Below are positions 27,841 through 36,211 of a stretch of DNA of 64,000 nucleotides, piece after piece; positions within the stretch are counted from its first letter, which is position 1; the number at the start of each line of letters is the position of its first letter. Source of the DNA: Bradyrhizobium sp. CB1015 (GTDB lineage: Bacteria > Pseudomonadota > Alphaproteobacteria > Rhizobiales > Xanthobacteraceae); assembly GCF_025200925.1 (NCBI RefSeq), contig NZ_CP104174.1, forward strand, positions 2,480,001 through 2,544,000, read 5' to 3'. The position numbers were made by a program, and so were the translations under genes. The notes beneath the pieces were generated by a model that worked only from the letters and a program-made list of their open reading frames with translations, had not been told where the DNA came from and did no database searches.

Positions 27841-28961
27841 TGGAGACGCTCCGGCTTTGTCCCGGCCGATCGGTCGTTGATGTGGATGCCTTCGCCGTCC
27901 GCTTTGTTGTGACAAGATCGTTCCTGCTGAATCCTTGATCTACTAACGCTCCGCTCGGGACCTCTCGATTTCCCGGCCGTTCCCGCCTTGGTAGAACGGC
28001 ACGTTTCGCGCGAAGGCGAAGCGCCTCTAGGGCCGACCGCCGAATCCTTTCCTGCGGAAAATTTGCGACGCCGAGGCTATGTCCCTGCTCGGCGCGCCCG
28101 TCGGCGGGCCGGCCGCGAGATCGGCACCCCGCCCGATTCCGCCTGCGAATCCTTGTTTTTGGCGGGGTCTGACCTCGCTGGATGGCGAAGCCCACGATGT
28201 CGATACGGCCAAGGATTCGTAGGATCCCGCGCGGTGTGGGGGCACGCGTGGTTGGCGACGACGCGCGGCCGCGATTTGACCAATTGCTGGCACGAACGCC
28301 TTGCCTATCCAAACTGCTGTGATGTGCGCAAAAGCCGCATTGAAGGGAGAGACTTGTGCGAAAATGTGCTGCCTGCTTACCCCGATCCCGGGGGAACGCA
28401 GATCGGAACTGTCAGCTCCACTTCCTTGCATGGCGGCAAGAATCGATCACAAGCGCGTGTGTCGGCCCACAAAGGAACGGTGCAGGTCCTTCCGAGTTCG
28501 TCCTGCTCGCGGAAGGCGCGGACAGAAATCCTAGCGAGGTGCTAGGAGACCATCGCTGCCACGCGCCGCCAACTTCACCGTTCACGCCGAGGCGACGTCG
28601 GCCCGCTCCAAGTCGGCCGCGGTGACGGGGCCGCGGGAGCGGAACGATGCCTTACGGAGCACCACTCCAATCGAAGTGCCTGACTAGAGCCGTCTTGAGC
28701 TCGCGATGGCTGGCCGCCCTCGCCCTGTCTTCATGCTGGAAGCGGGGGGCGCAGCGGCCTTTGCCCGATGACGCGCGCCGCGAGCCGGCGCGTCATCGAC
28801 CTGGGCGTTGCCGGTTTACCCGCCCCGCGCGTCTGATGAGACGTCTGGCGGCGGCCGAGGGCGCGGACAATTCAGCGTCCGTGCAGACATTGGCTGAGCT
28901 GAGGGGAGCGCGCCTCCCTGCAGCTAGTCTGCGACGATGTAAGAGCGATAAGCTGAAGAGC
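27841..28961. other. Long stretch without a recognisable gene
   Basis: About 1.1 kb. All open frames here (for example 27719-28312 minus, 28647-29207 plus) are Arg/Ser/Pro-rich and overlap each other, as expected of shadow frames in GC-rich DNA. I see no repeat array or conserved motif in it. Confidence 0.4.
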
Positions 28962-29729
28962 TTAGTTGATCCCGATCACGTGAACACTTGGTCGACGCAT
29001 TCGAGCGGTATTCTCTTCTTCGGCTGTACGCGCGGGCGAGGCAAAGGCATACTCCGCGAGCCATCGTTGATATTCGATCAGACTACGTCGTTCGGGCAGG
29101 ACAACTACGACATGGTCAAACGCCCAAGCCAGTCCCATGGCTCGCCAGAGTTCCTCTTGGCGCCGCTTGGAGTATTGTCCGACGTATCGATAGGGGCCGA
29201 CCACTAAAACTGCTACGCACTTGTCAGCGGTTCCTGGCTGGGTCAGCCGGTAGAAAAAGTCGATGGGAGCCCTTCCCAATGCTTTTTCCGATCTCTTCAG
29301 CGGCGCTAGGTTGCCACCCAAAATCCGGCAGATCTGGCTTCTCACCGACGGTTCGATGCCCTGCAGAAACCCGAGTCGCGTGGGAACGGAATGTCGTTCC
29401 ATTGCAGACTGCAGCGCGGACTTGAGTGACTTCAGCGAGTGTTCTTTCGAGGCGACCTTTCTTGCCTCTTCTGCGGCTCCTCGCGGATCAAATGACGACC
29501 ATCGGGCCAAAAGTTCGATCGTCCCGAAGGATGAAACTCGTAGACGTCGACTGATTGCGGGATCTGATTTCCTCAGGTCGTCCAGGAATGCGAGGGCTTG
29601 AACCTCGCGCCGCACTGTATTCGGATTGATGCCCTGTCCCACTGCCGACAAGATACTTTCCGTTTCCCCTCGCTTGGCATTGCGCAGTTTCAGCATCGCG
29701 GAACGTGCCCGCTTCTTCCAGGTGCTCAT
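28962..29729 (-). CDS. Unknown protein with DNA-binding-like N-terminus
   Basis: A 255-residue protein from the ATG at 29729. The first 60 residues are basic and helical ([20 protein letters not shown], then [20 protein letters not shown]) and could bind nucleic acid. The C-terminal half has buried-strand text ([20 protein letters not shown], then [20 protein letters not shown]), an alpha/beta domain I cannot name. The same frame is open upstream through a dnaQ scrap, but the codon character changes at the Met. It is in the same orientation as the serine recombinase upstream and may be a cargo gene of that element. Confidence 0.55.
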   Translation of the reverse strand: MSTWKKRARSAMLKLRNAKRGETESILSAVGQGINPNTVRREVQALAFLDDLRKSDPAISRRLRVSSFGTIELLARWSSFDPRGAAEEARKVASKEHSLKSLKSALQSAMERHSVPTRLGFLQGIEPSVRSQICRILGGNLAPLKRSEKALGRAPIDFFYRLTQPGTADKCVAVLVVGPYRYVGQYSKRRQEELWRAMGLAWAFDHVVVVLPERRSLIEYQRWLAEYAFASPARTAEEENTARMRRPSVHVIGIN

Positions 29730-29819
29730 CCCAGCACCGCGGTCGGCAGTGTTGTGCCGACTGTGCGTGGGGAGCCATCGCGTGAGATTGTCTGGGTGAA
29801 TTCTTCGAAGTAAAGTTGG

Positions 29820-29978
29820 GAGCAGCAGCTGCGACTGCCGCGCCCCGACCAGATCGACATAGACTTCAGCCAGCAGCTCGGCGTCCAGCAGCGCACCGTG
29901 CTTGGTACGGTGTGAATTGTCGATCGAATAGCGCGAGCAGAGATCGTCGAGCCGGTTGGACACGCCCGGATGCTTGCG
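29820..29978 (-). pseudogene. dnaQ: Relic of dnaQ, C-terminal part of the exonuclease domain
   Basis: The text [20 protein letters not shown] then [20 protein letters not shown] and [10 protein letters not shown] is the end of the exonuclease domain of DNA polymerase III epsilon as found in rhizobia, including the final active-site region with His and Asp. The N-terminal DxE part and the clamp-binding tail are missing on both sides. It is a scrap, perhaps marking a former insertion site in dnaQ. Confidence 0.75.
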
Positions 29979-30263
29979 ATGTTTACACTTCGCAAAATCG
30001 CGGCAAGGTTTTCTGATGGATCGGCATCTTACCGGGATCGCATCGCCATCTTGGTCCAACGTGGAGATTGGATACGACTCGTTCAGCCGCACGGGAACTG
30101 CGCCGAGCCGCAATTGCTGAGCATCAATATAGAATCCGTCGCGTCCAAAAACCCACTCTTTCCGCTAAACAAATCGCCATGGTGGCTTCGGTGGCGAACT
30201 GAGATCGCGGCCACTGCCCAAGCCTAAAAGCTACGTCGATGCCTTGGGATCGTTCCCAGCACT

Positions 30264-32441
30264 CTATTCAGCACCCACGAAGCTCAGCGGCCGGCTGCTC
30301 AGCGCGGCTCGTTCATTGGCGCGGTTCAAAATTCGTGTTTTTCGAGCGCGGTTGAGCTGAAGATACCTCTCCCAGGTTCGCGGCCCGGGTGTTCTGAGAT
30401 TGTCGAAGCTAATGTCGATTTCCTTCGCTATCGCAATATGCTCCTCTCGCATGATGGGCTGGATGATATCAACAATCCCACCATGCGAGAGCTTTTGAGC
30501 GGCCGCCCATACCTGCTTAGTTGGGCCGAATATTTCAGGCAGGCTAAGCCGACCTATTCCGACACGCTTTTGGAAGATCATCGCGTTCAGGACGGAGCGC
30601 AATTCGATCGGCTGAACAAACCCTTCGACCCAAATTGGCTCATCGTGCAGTCTGGGCTTGAGTTTATTCCAATCAGCGTCAGTCAGAATGTTGGTCCTTA
30701 CCTGAGTAGCTGCAGCAGCGGTCTTTTCTTTCATCCTTTGCCTCCATCGAGTGGGCAAGCTGAGCCTGGCTTCTCCGGATTCCTCGACAAAGGCGATTGG
30801 CCCTTCAATCTGCACATGGACGGTCCTGTGGTCCCAATCCGTTCTCACGATGATCTTCTCAACGAGGGACTGAAAGATGGCCAGCACCTTTGCGTGCGCT
30901 GCGCCGCAATTGCGATAGTTCCGATTGAGGCGCAGGTCGTCGATAAAGACCTCAATGTCAGCCGGGACAGGCAGGGCCGGGCTTGCTGCCACTCTGACAA
31001 TCGGAATCTTAGCGAGCTCATCATCGATCTTGTCCATTCTCATGCAGAGAGATTGGCGTCGCTCCAGAACTGCCTTTGTCGTCATCCCGGCATTCATCGC
31101 ATCATCGTAAGTCTGATCGAGGTGAGCAACAATGCGAGCACGATCCTTCTGTAAATTCACTCTGTCTCGTTCAAACGATCGAGATTTCTGGGATGCTTTT
31201 CCTTCATATCCCGATTGCATCAACTTGAGAGCGTTGGGGGTTCTCAGGGTTCTTGCTACTAAATTGACAACTCCTTCCTGAAGAAGATCGGCCCGCACGC
31301 ACCGGGCGTTGCAGGAGCTTGTCTGTTTCCTGACTCGAGCAACTCGTTGGGCGGTGCACTGCAAATATTGAGCACCGCCATAACCCAGATTCCCGAATGC
31401 CATTTTCTTCCCACACTCACCGCAATAGACTAATCTTGAAAGAAGATACGCCGGCCCGGGGCCCTTGGCCTGTTGGAGTGTTAGAGCTTGGACGGCCTGC
31501 CAGGTTTTAAGATCCAATATGGCCCAATCCGGACGCTCCGCGTACATCCATTCGGCCGCCGGACGTTCGGTGATCTTCGTGACGATCTCGTGCTCGCCTT
31601 CTTGAATCTTGGTTCTCTTGGTCCTGAAAAAAATTACCGCCCCGACATAGATCGGATTGCGCAGGATATAGAGCACGGTGGTGGCATGCCACAACTCGCC
31701 GTGGGGAGCCGGAACACCCTCCCTCTGCAAAATCCCGGCAATCCGGTCTGGACCAACTCCAGCGAGCGCCATCGCACACATCCTACGCACGACTTCCGCC
31801 TTTTCCGGGACGACGCGCATGTCACCCTTCTTTCCCGCAATCTTTTCAAAAGCGTAGGGAGCCGTGCCCGGCCACAGCCCGCGGGCCAAGATCTTGACTC
31901 GTCCCGAGCGTAAGAGTTCGAAGATGCGGTTTTTCTGATCCTCGCTCATGAGGCCCGCGAATGCGCAGTGCATCAGTGACCATCGTCCGTATTTGGTCGA
32001 GTGAAGCTCGATTCCAAGGTCAGCGAGCTTGCTGTAAGCGTTTGCCATTATGCTGAGTTTTCGCGAGAGTCGGTCGCCCTCTTCGACTATGAGCACCTCG
32101 AACTCGTGCTTTTCCGCGTCCTCTAACATCTCCTGAAATGCTGGCCGGTTCGCGGTAAACGCACCGCTCTTACCAGCATCGGCATATATCTTGACGATAT
32201 CGGCCTCCACCTGCTGGGCATATGGCTCCGCTACCATTCGCTGGCGCTCGAAAGAGTATGGGTCTTGCTCGTCTGTGGAATATCTCATGTAAACCGCGGC
32301 CCTGCGGCGGCGGGGTCTACTTAGCGAAGCAGGGCTAGTCGAAGTTTGCAGCTGCTTCCAATCCGGCGCCAGCACGCCCATGACACTATCTTGCTTGGTG
32401 CCAACAGTAGGCGCGACAGTCAGTTCAGAATTCGACGTCAT
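30264..32441 (-). CDS. Large serine recombinase with an added transposase-like C-terminal domain
   Basis: A 725-residue serine recombinase. The catalytic domain holds Ser55 in AAVYMRYSTDEQ and the arginine helix VEEGDRLSRKL. A recombinase domain (residues about 205-320) and a zinc ribbon (CGECGKK, later CNARC) follow, with a coiled-coil around residues 430-490. From residue about 586 comes a segment unusual for this family: LTDADWNKLKPRL, then ELRSVLNAMIFQKRVGI and LPEIFGPTKQVWAAAQKLSH, which resembles DUF4096, the N-terminal helical domain of IS5-type transposases. The start has GAGGAGG. It can integrate or excise DNA by itself at att sites; the dnaQ scrap downstream may mark the target. Confidence 0.88.
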   Translation of the reverse strand: MTSNSELTVAPTVGTKQDSVMGVLAPDWKQLQTSTSPASLSRPRRRRAAVYMRYSTDEQDPYSFERQRMVAEPYAQQVEADIVKIYADAGKSGAFTANRPAFQEMLEDAEKHEFEVLIVEEGDRLSRKLSIMANAYSKLADLGIELHSTKYGRWSLMHCAFAGLMSEDQKNRIFELLRSGRVKILARGLWPGTAPYAFEKIAGKKGDMRVVPEKAEVVRRMCAMALAGVGPDRIAGILQREGVPAPHGELWHATTVLYILRNPIYVGAVIFFRTKRTKIQEGEHEIVTKITERPAAEWMYAERPDWAILDLKTWQAVQALTLQQAKGPGPAYLLSRLVYCGECGKKMAFGNLGYGGAQYLQCTAQRVARVRKQTSSCNARCVRADLLQEGVVNLVARTLRTPNALKLMQSGYEGKASQKSRSFERDRVNLQKDRARIVAHLDQTYDDAMNAGMTTKAVLERRQSLCMRMDKIDDELAKIPIVRVAASPALPVPADIEVFIDDLRLNRNYRNCGAAHAKVLAIFQSLVEKIIVRTDWDHRTVHVQIEGPIAFVEESGEARLSLPTRWRQRMKEKTAAAATQVRTNILTDADWNKLKPRLHDEPIWVEGFVQPIELRSVLNAMIFQKRVGIGRLSLPEIFGPTKQVWAAAQKLSHGGIVDIIQPIMREEHIAIAKEIDISFDNLRTPGPRTWERYLQLNRARKTRILNRANERAALSSRPLSFVGAE

Positions 32442-32682
32442 TTCGGGGCCTCCTCGGTTTTCGCCAAGTTCGCAAACACGTGAATTGACCTAGATTCCAT
32501 CTCGTCGCCCTGGGTCGCTCCGCCGTTTGCTCGTGTGGAGCACGTATCTCTGCGCCTCTAGCAGCGAACAGAGCTCCTCGATGGTCGCCCTCGCCAGGAA
32601 GAAGAGAGACCCGCTGGAGAGAAGCGGCCGTCACTAACGGCAGAGCGATGAGGGATTGCTACGACGATGGGCGCCTGTAGCC

Positions 32683-32742
32683 GTAGGGCACCCTGAAGTA
32701 GGGTACCCTGAAGTAGGGTACCCTGCCGTAGGGTGCTCTGGA
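32683..32742. repeat. Four tandem 15-bp palindromic repeats
   Basis: Four head-to-tail copies of GTAGGGTACCCTGAA start at 32683, 32698, 32713 and 32728; the inner two cores are the perfect palindrome AGGGTACCCT, the outer two are degenerate (AGGGCACCCT, AGGGTGCTCT). They lie 240 bases upstream of the recombinase start and 4 bases after the ProQ-like stop. They look like an array of protein-binding sites. Confidence 0.8.
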
Positions 32743-32746
32743 CGGA

Positions 32747-33013
32747 CTATAAAAGGCTAACGGGCAGCGTCGCCAAATATGCGGGCTGCGTAGTCCACAC
32801 TTCCAGCGCGGCGCTTATGGCGCGGCCTTGGCGCGTGTATCGCCAGGCCCAAGCCATGTGCTGAGCGAAGTCATCGCGGGCGAGGTGCGGGCGTAGTCGC
32901 GCGAAGATGCTTTCAAACGTGCCGATCCGTAACGGCTTCGGCGGATCGCAAAAGGAAAGCGGAAAGTCGCGCATCAGCCGCGCAATCGATGCGTCAGAGC
33001 CCTTGCTACTCAT
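32747..33013 (-). CDS. ProQ/FinO-like small RNA-binding protein
   Basis: An 88-residue protein whose sequence follows the ProQ/FinO domain pattern: FPLSFCDPPKPLRIGTFESI, then an extra helix, then LEVWTTQPAYLATL in place of the family's W-T-x-x-x-A-Y-L motif. FinO-type proteins bind RNA stems and assist antisense control on plasmids and phage-like elements. The domain is short and ends just after that motif, so it could be a minimal or truncated form. It overlaps the preceding gene by 4 bases (ATGA). Confidence 0.6.
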   Translation of the reverse strand: MSSKGSDASIARLMRDFPLSFCDPPKPLRIGTFESIFARLRPHLARDDFAQHMAWAWRYTRQGRAISAALEVWTTQPAYLATLPVSLL

Positions 33014-33294
33014 CGACCTTCTTTCGAAGCCCGCGATTGCTGCGCTATGAGAGCTTGCTGAGCGGCGAGCAATTTGCGTCGCTTGAATTCAGCGACCCAA
33101 TAGGCTGGAAATTTTTTAATGTGTCCCTTGGGCGAGTACGGAATGCCCTCCGGGAATTCGCCACTAAGTTGCAGGTCGCGCAGCTTCGAACGTTCGATGT
33201 CGAGCGCGGCGCAGACCTGAGCGCGGCTGAGCAGCTCGAAATTTGCCTCGGGCGGGTCCATGAGGGCAATCGGCGGCGGAGGTTTGTTGTCCAT
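33010..33294 (-). CDS. Small putative DNA-binding protein coupled to the ProQ-like gene
   Basis: A 94-residue protein starting at the ATG at 33294. The middle reads LLSRAQVCAALDIERSKLRD then LQLSGEFPEGIPYSPKGHIK and PAYWVAEFKRRK, the layout of a MerR/AlpA-like helix-turn-helix with a wing, as in excisionases. The C-terminus is a basic helix. Overlap with the ProQ-like gene implies a two-gene operon, probably regulatory for the recombinase element. Confidence 0.6.
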   Translation of the reverse strand: MDNKPPPPIALMDPPEANFELLSRAQVCAALDIERSKLRDLQLSGEFPEGIPYSPKGHIKKFPAYWVAEFKRRKLLAAQQALIAQQSRASKEGR

Positions 33295-33362
33295 CTCTCT
33301 TCCTCGAATGACGGCCAATGAACGCGGCCGACTTCGGTCGAAGAGAGCGGATTTACGCTGAA

Positions 33363-33782
33363 ATGGCGACCGCCCCTAAATCCCGGGATTTAAGGGCGGC
33401 GCTTCCTTTTCCGGCGTTCCGAACCTACCTTGACATTGCCGCTTCGAAGGCGTTCTACGCCAAGGTCTTTGCAGCCGAGACCATCTGGGAGGATGACGTC
33501 TCGTCCGTGCTGAAATTCGGCGGCCTCTTGATCAATCTTCTCGACGCCTCTCAAGCGCCTGCGCTTGTCGCGCCGATGCCGGTTGGGCCGTCCGCCGCGG
33601 GGCTCCGCGCGATGTTGACGATCAGGGTCACGGATGTCGATGCGGTGTGCTTCGCCCTTCGGGGGATTGGTGTCGATCTGCTCAAGGGCCCGATCGACCG
33701 TCCATGGGGACGGCGAACTGCATCCTTCGCCGATCCTTCAGGTCATGTCTGGGAGATCGCCCAGCTGATCGGACGGACTTAG
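33363..33782 (+). CDS. VOC/glyoxalase-superfamily protein
   Basis: A 139-residue vicinal-oxygen-chelate protein. From TYLDIAASKAFYAKVFAAET onward it fits the family well, and the second beta-alpha-beta unit ends DRPWGRRTASFADPSGHVWE with the terminal metal-ligand Glu. The first beta strand is odd: where the first metal-binding residue is expected there is PKSRDLRAALPFPAFR, encoded across a 28-base near-palindrome, so the N-terminus may have been rewritten by an insertion. Activity is therefore doubtful; antibiotic-resistance or glyoxalase-like roles are possible for the family. Confidence 0.7.
   Translation: MATAPKSRDLRAALPFPAFRTYLDIAASKAFYAKVFAAETIWEDDVSSVLKFGGLLINLLDASQAPALVAPMPVGPSAAGLRAMLTIRVTDVDAVCFALRGIGVDLLKGPIDRPWGRRTASFADPSGHVWEIAQLIGRT
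33371..33398. repeat. 28-base near-perfect palindrome inside the VOC gene start
   Basis: Arms 33371-33384 (CGCCCCTAAATCCC) and 33385-33398 are complementary with one mismatch and no loop. It lies within the first codons of the VOC gene and could be a terminator-like or recombination scar. Confidence 0.6.
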
Positions 33783-33785
33783 TCC

Positions 33786-33905
33786 GTAGGATGGGTAGAG
33801 CTCTTGCGAAACCCATCATACCTCGTCCGCGGATAGCACCTTGATGGGTTTCGCTTCGCTCTACCCATCCTACGAGCTTTTGCTTCGCTCTACTCATTCT
33901 ACAAG
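33786..33905. repeat. REP-like interspersed palindromic element
   Basis: GTAGGATGGGTAGAGC at 33786-33801 is repeated inverted at 33858-33873. GAAACCCATCA and TGATGGGTTTC form an inner pair, and a third degraded arm (GCTCTACTCATTCTAC) follows to 33905. Dispersed copies of this GGATGGGTAGAGC-type palindrome are known between genes in Bradyrhizobium-like genomes. It probably forms a cruciform or RNA stem. Confidence 0.65.
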
Positions 33906-33918
33906 CTGACGGCCCCTA

Positions 33919-35292
33919 ATGGCGAAGGTTGGAAGAAATCAGCCATGCCCCTGTGGGAGCAACCTCAAGTACAAGAGGTGTTGCGGCAGCCATTCCGTAC
34001 CTGACAAAGACATTGGTGTGGAGCGTGACGCAGTCTTTCGGCAAGCCATGCGTCGTGCTCAAGCGGAGCGTGTGCAAAGAGAGAAGCAGCAAGGTCGCGG
34101 GCGAGGCATTGTTTCCACTGTGCTGAATGGACACCGAATCGTCGGTGTCGGCAACACGGTATTTACGTCAAGAAACTGGCGGACCTTTCAGGACTTTTTG
34201 CGCGACTATCTTATTGATCGGCTGGGCCGGGATTGGTTCAACGCGGAGCGTGCGAAAGATATTGTTGATCAACATCAGATTGCTCGTTGGGTCACGCAAG
34301 CTGCAGCGGATATGCCCCGGCTGAGCAGGAAAATTGGCGACATCCACGTCGGCCCCCTGACCGGCGCATATCGCGCTTTCATGAACTTAGCTTACAACAT
34401 TTACTTGATAGAGCACCACGCCGAGCTAAAGACTACAAAAACTCTGGTCGCAAGCTTTGTCGATCGACTGAAGAGCGAAAGAGCGGATGATTTTGTCGGA
34501 AAGCTATTTGAAACTTATGCTGCTGCTGCCTTTCTCAAGGCGGGTTTTCAGCTTACTTACGAAAACGAAAAGGACGGAAGCTCTTCACACGTCGAGTTTG
34601 CCGCGATGTTCCCTACCACCGGGCGGAAGTTCTCGGTCGAGGTGAAGAGCCGCAATCGCTCACCTTCTGAAGAAGGCCCTACTGATGAGGTGAAGCGGCT
34701 GCGCGTCGGCAACAAATTGAACAAGGCGTTGTCAAAGAATGCCGCGCATACGCGGATCGTCATGATCGAAGTGAATGTACCCGATACGCCAACCGATATG
34801 TTCTCAGGTTGGCCAAAGTCGGCCTTAGAACAGATACGTGCTACTGAACAGATGCCGCAACCCGATGGCTCCACTAAGCCGCCGGCCTATGTCATCGTGA
34901 CGAACCGCGCATTCCACAACAACTTGGATGCCGTTGAGGCGCAGGCACAGGTATTAGCGGCTGGGTGTCAAATAGCTGATTTTGGACCTGATGTTGCCTT
35001 CAATAGACTGAAGGATATTTTGGACTCTCATGAACGGCATAAGGAAATATTTTCGCTCATTGACTCTATGAGAGAGCATTATGAAATTCCGTCAACGTTC
35101 GACGGGGAAAATCCGGTTTTTGCCTTTAGCGAACCCAAAGCGCCACCCAGGCTAAGATTCGGTGAGACATACATTGTTCCTGACGTGGATGGTCGAGAGG
35201 TGAGTGCTCGCCTCTACAATGGAATTGTTATCGACACGGAGAAGGTCGCTTTCTGCTGTATCAAACGATCGATGGACGCCATATCACAGTAA
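33919..35292 (+). CDS. SEC-C motif protein with a PD-(D/E)XK nuclease-like core
   Basis: A 457-residue protein. Residues 1-25 are a SEC-C zinc motif (RNQPCPCGSNLKYKRCCG). A long helical part follows. At about residues 190-245 there is FVGKLFETYAAAAFLKAGFQ, then HVEFAAMFPTTGRKFSVEVK, which fits the restriction-endonuclease fold: a helix, an acidic residue on a strand, then E-x-K on the next strand. The C-terminal third is unassigned. SEC-C motifs often bring enzymes to ribosomes or other partners. The small next gene starts 2 bases after the stop. A defence or toxin-like nuclease is an inference from fold and setting. Confidence 0.65.
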   Translation: MAKVGRNQPCPCGSNLKYKRCCGSHSVPDKDIGVERDAVFRQAMRRAQAERVQREKQQGRGRGIVSTVLNGHRIVGVGNTVFTSRNWRTFQDFLRDYLIDRLGRDWFNAERAKDIVDQHQIARWVTQAAADMPRLSRKIGDIHVGPLTGAYRAFMNLAYNIYLIEHHAELKTTKTLVASFVDRLKSERADDFVGKLFETYAAAAFLKAGFQLTYENEKDGSSSHVEFAAMFPTTGRKFSVEVKSRNRSPSEEGPTDEVKRLRVGNKLNKALSKNAAHTRIVMIEVNVPDTPTDMFSGWPKSALEQIRATEQMPQPDGSTKPPAYVIVTNRAFHNNLDAVEAQAQVLAAGCQIADFGPDVAFNRLKDILDSHERHKEIFSLIDSMREHYEIPSTFDGENPVFAFSEPKAPPRLRFGETYIVPDVDGREVSARLYNGIVIDTEKVAFCCIKRSMDAISQ

Positions 35293-35294
35293 GG

Positions 35295-35570
35295 GTGCCG
35301 CTAACTGAAGATGAGGTTGACGCCTGGCGGCGGCACCCCGATACATTCTTCGGAGAAGTGCAGCCAGTACAGAATCGGCGAGTGAAAAACTGGCTTGAAC
35401 TCGCGATGTTCTATTACGAAACGTACAAGGAGACGCCGAAAGAAAAGCTGTTGGAATGGATGAAGGATGCCATTGACCTCGACTACCTTCACACACTTTC
35501 GCAAAGCGATTTGGCAATTCTCTTTTGCGAGAGAATGGCACTCATCGGAGCAGCAGAGGCGAAGCAATGA
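35295..35570 (+). CDS. Small protein co-transcribed with the SEC-C gene
   Basis: A 91-residue protein with a GTG start two bases after the SEC-C stop. It is acidic and helical (TEDEVDAWRRHPDTFFGEVQ, then NWLELAMFYYETYKETPKEK), without cysteines motifs or membrane segments. Tight coupling suggests a partner, inhibitor or immunity protein for the SEC-C nuclease-like protein. I do not recognise a family. Confidence 0.55.
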   Translation: MPLTEDEVDAWRRHPDTFFGEVQPVQNRRVKNWLELAMFYYETYKETPKEKLLEWMKDAIDLDYLHTLSQSDLAILFCERMALIGAAEAKQ

Positions 35571-36049
35571 GAGTGCAGTCTATCTCACTTAGTTTACTGC
35601 CTTGGAGCTGATGCTAAGCTTTTGACGCAGTATGCCAGCTTTAGCTTTGAGAATGCGCGCCGATCGGTCGTCCACAATCTAAGGGAGTGGGCGGAGTCCC
35701 CTGTTTCGCACCCCGTCAACCCCTCCCCACAAAAATATTCCCCTTTACCGAATTTCGGAAATATCGTACACCCCACCCATCCCGGCTCACCTTGAGGGGC
35801 GATCGCGTCGTCGTCTTGATCGCGAGCCGGGCTTGCGGTGGACGCGCGTCCGCTACCCTCATTGAAATCTTTGAAGTTTTTCGCCTGTCTGGCCGTAGAC
35901 CCCCGGCTGCGCCCCCGGATTGGGCGGGAAAGCAGTTACGACTTGTTCTCTCTCAACGCAGGCGCGATCCATTCGCCCGAGTGTTGTCCTAGGTTATTTC
36001 CGAGAACGGGAGAGTGCGCTAAGCGTCATGCTGCGATAAGGCCGCAACC
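35571..36049. other. Intergenic, nothing recognised
   Basis: About 480 bases with no supported gene; short Arg-rich frames only. Confidence 0.4.
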
Positions 36050-36211
36050 ATGACACAAGATTACATCGAGACACCGCTCCGCTGCTCCAGATGCGGCAAC
36101 CCCGTCCGGCTTATTCAGAAGGTTTCGGACCCAAAGGCGGCCCGCAGTGTTCGCGTCTACAAATGTACGTGCGGGGAACTACTGTGGGACGACCTAAACG
36201 ACCGCCCTTAG
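36050..36211 (+). CDS. Small zinc-ribbon protein
   Basis: A 53-residue frame starting MTQDYIETPLRCSRCGNPVR and ending VYKCTCGELLWDDLNDRP. The CxxC and CxC pairs 26 residues apart form a zinc-ribbon pattern. No strong ribosome site is visible. Its 3' end overlaps by 4 bases the end of the convergent reverse-transcriptase remnant. It could be a small regulator; the function is unknown. Confidence 0.5.
   Translation: MTQDYIETPLRCSRCGNPVRLIQKVSDPKAARSVRVYKCTCGELLWDDLNDRP

Noticed and set aside
27719..28312. Minus-strand frame of 197 codons
   Set aside because: Composition dominated by Arg and overlaps the XRE gene antisense; no motif or ribosome site.
32683..32742. CRISPR or transposon end
   Set aside because: Units are head-to-tail without spacers and have no inverted partner at the other side of the recombinase.
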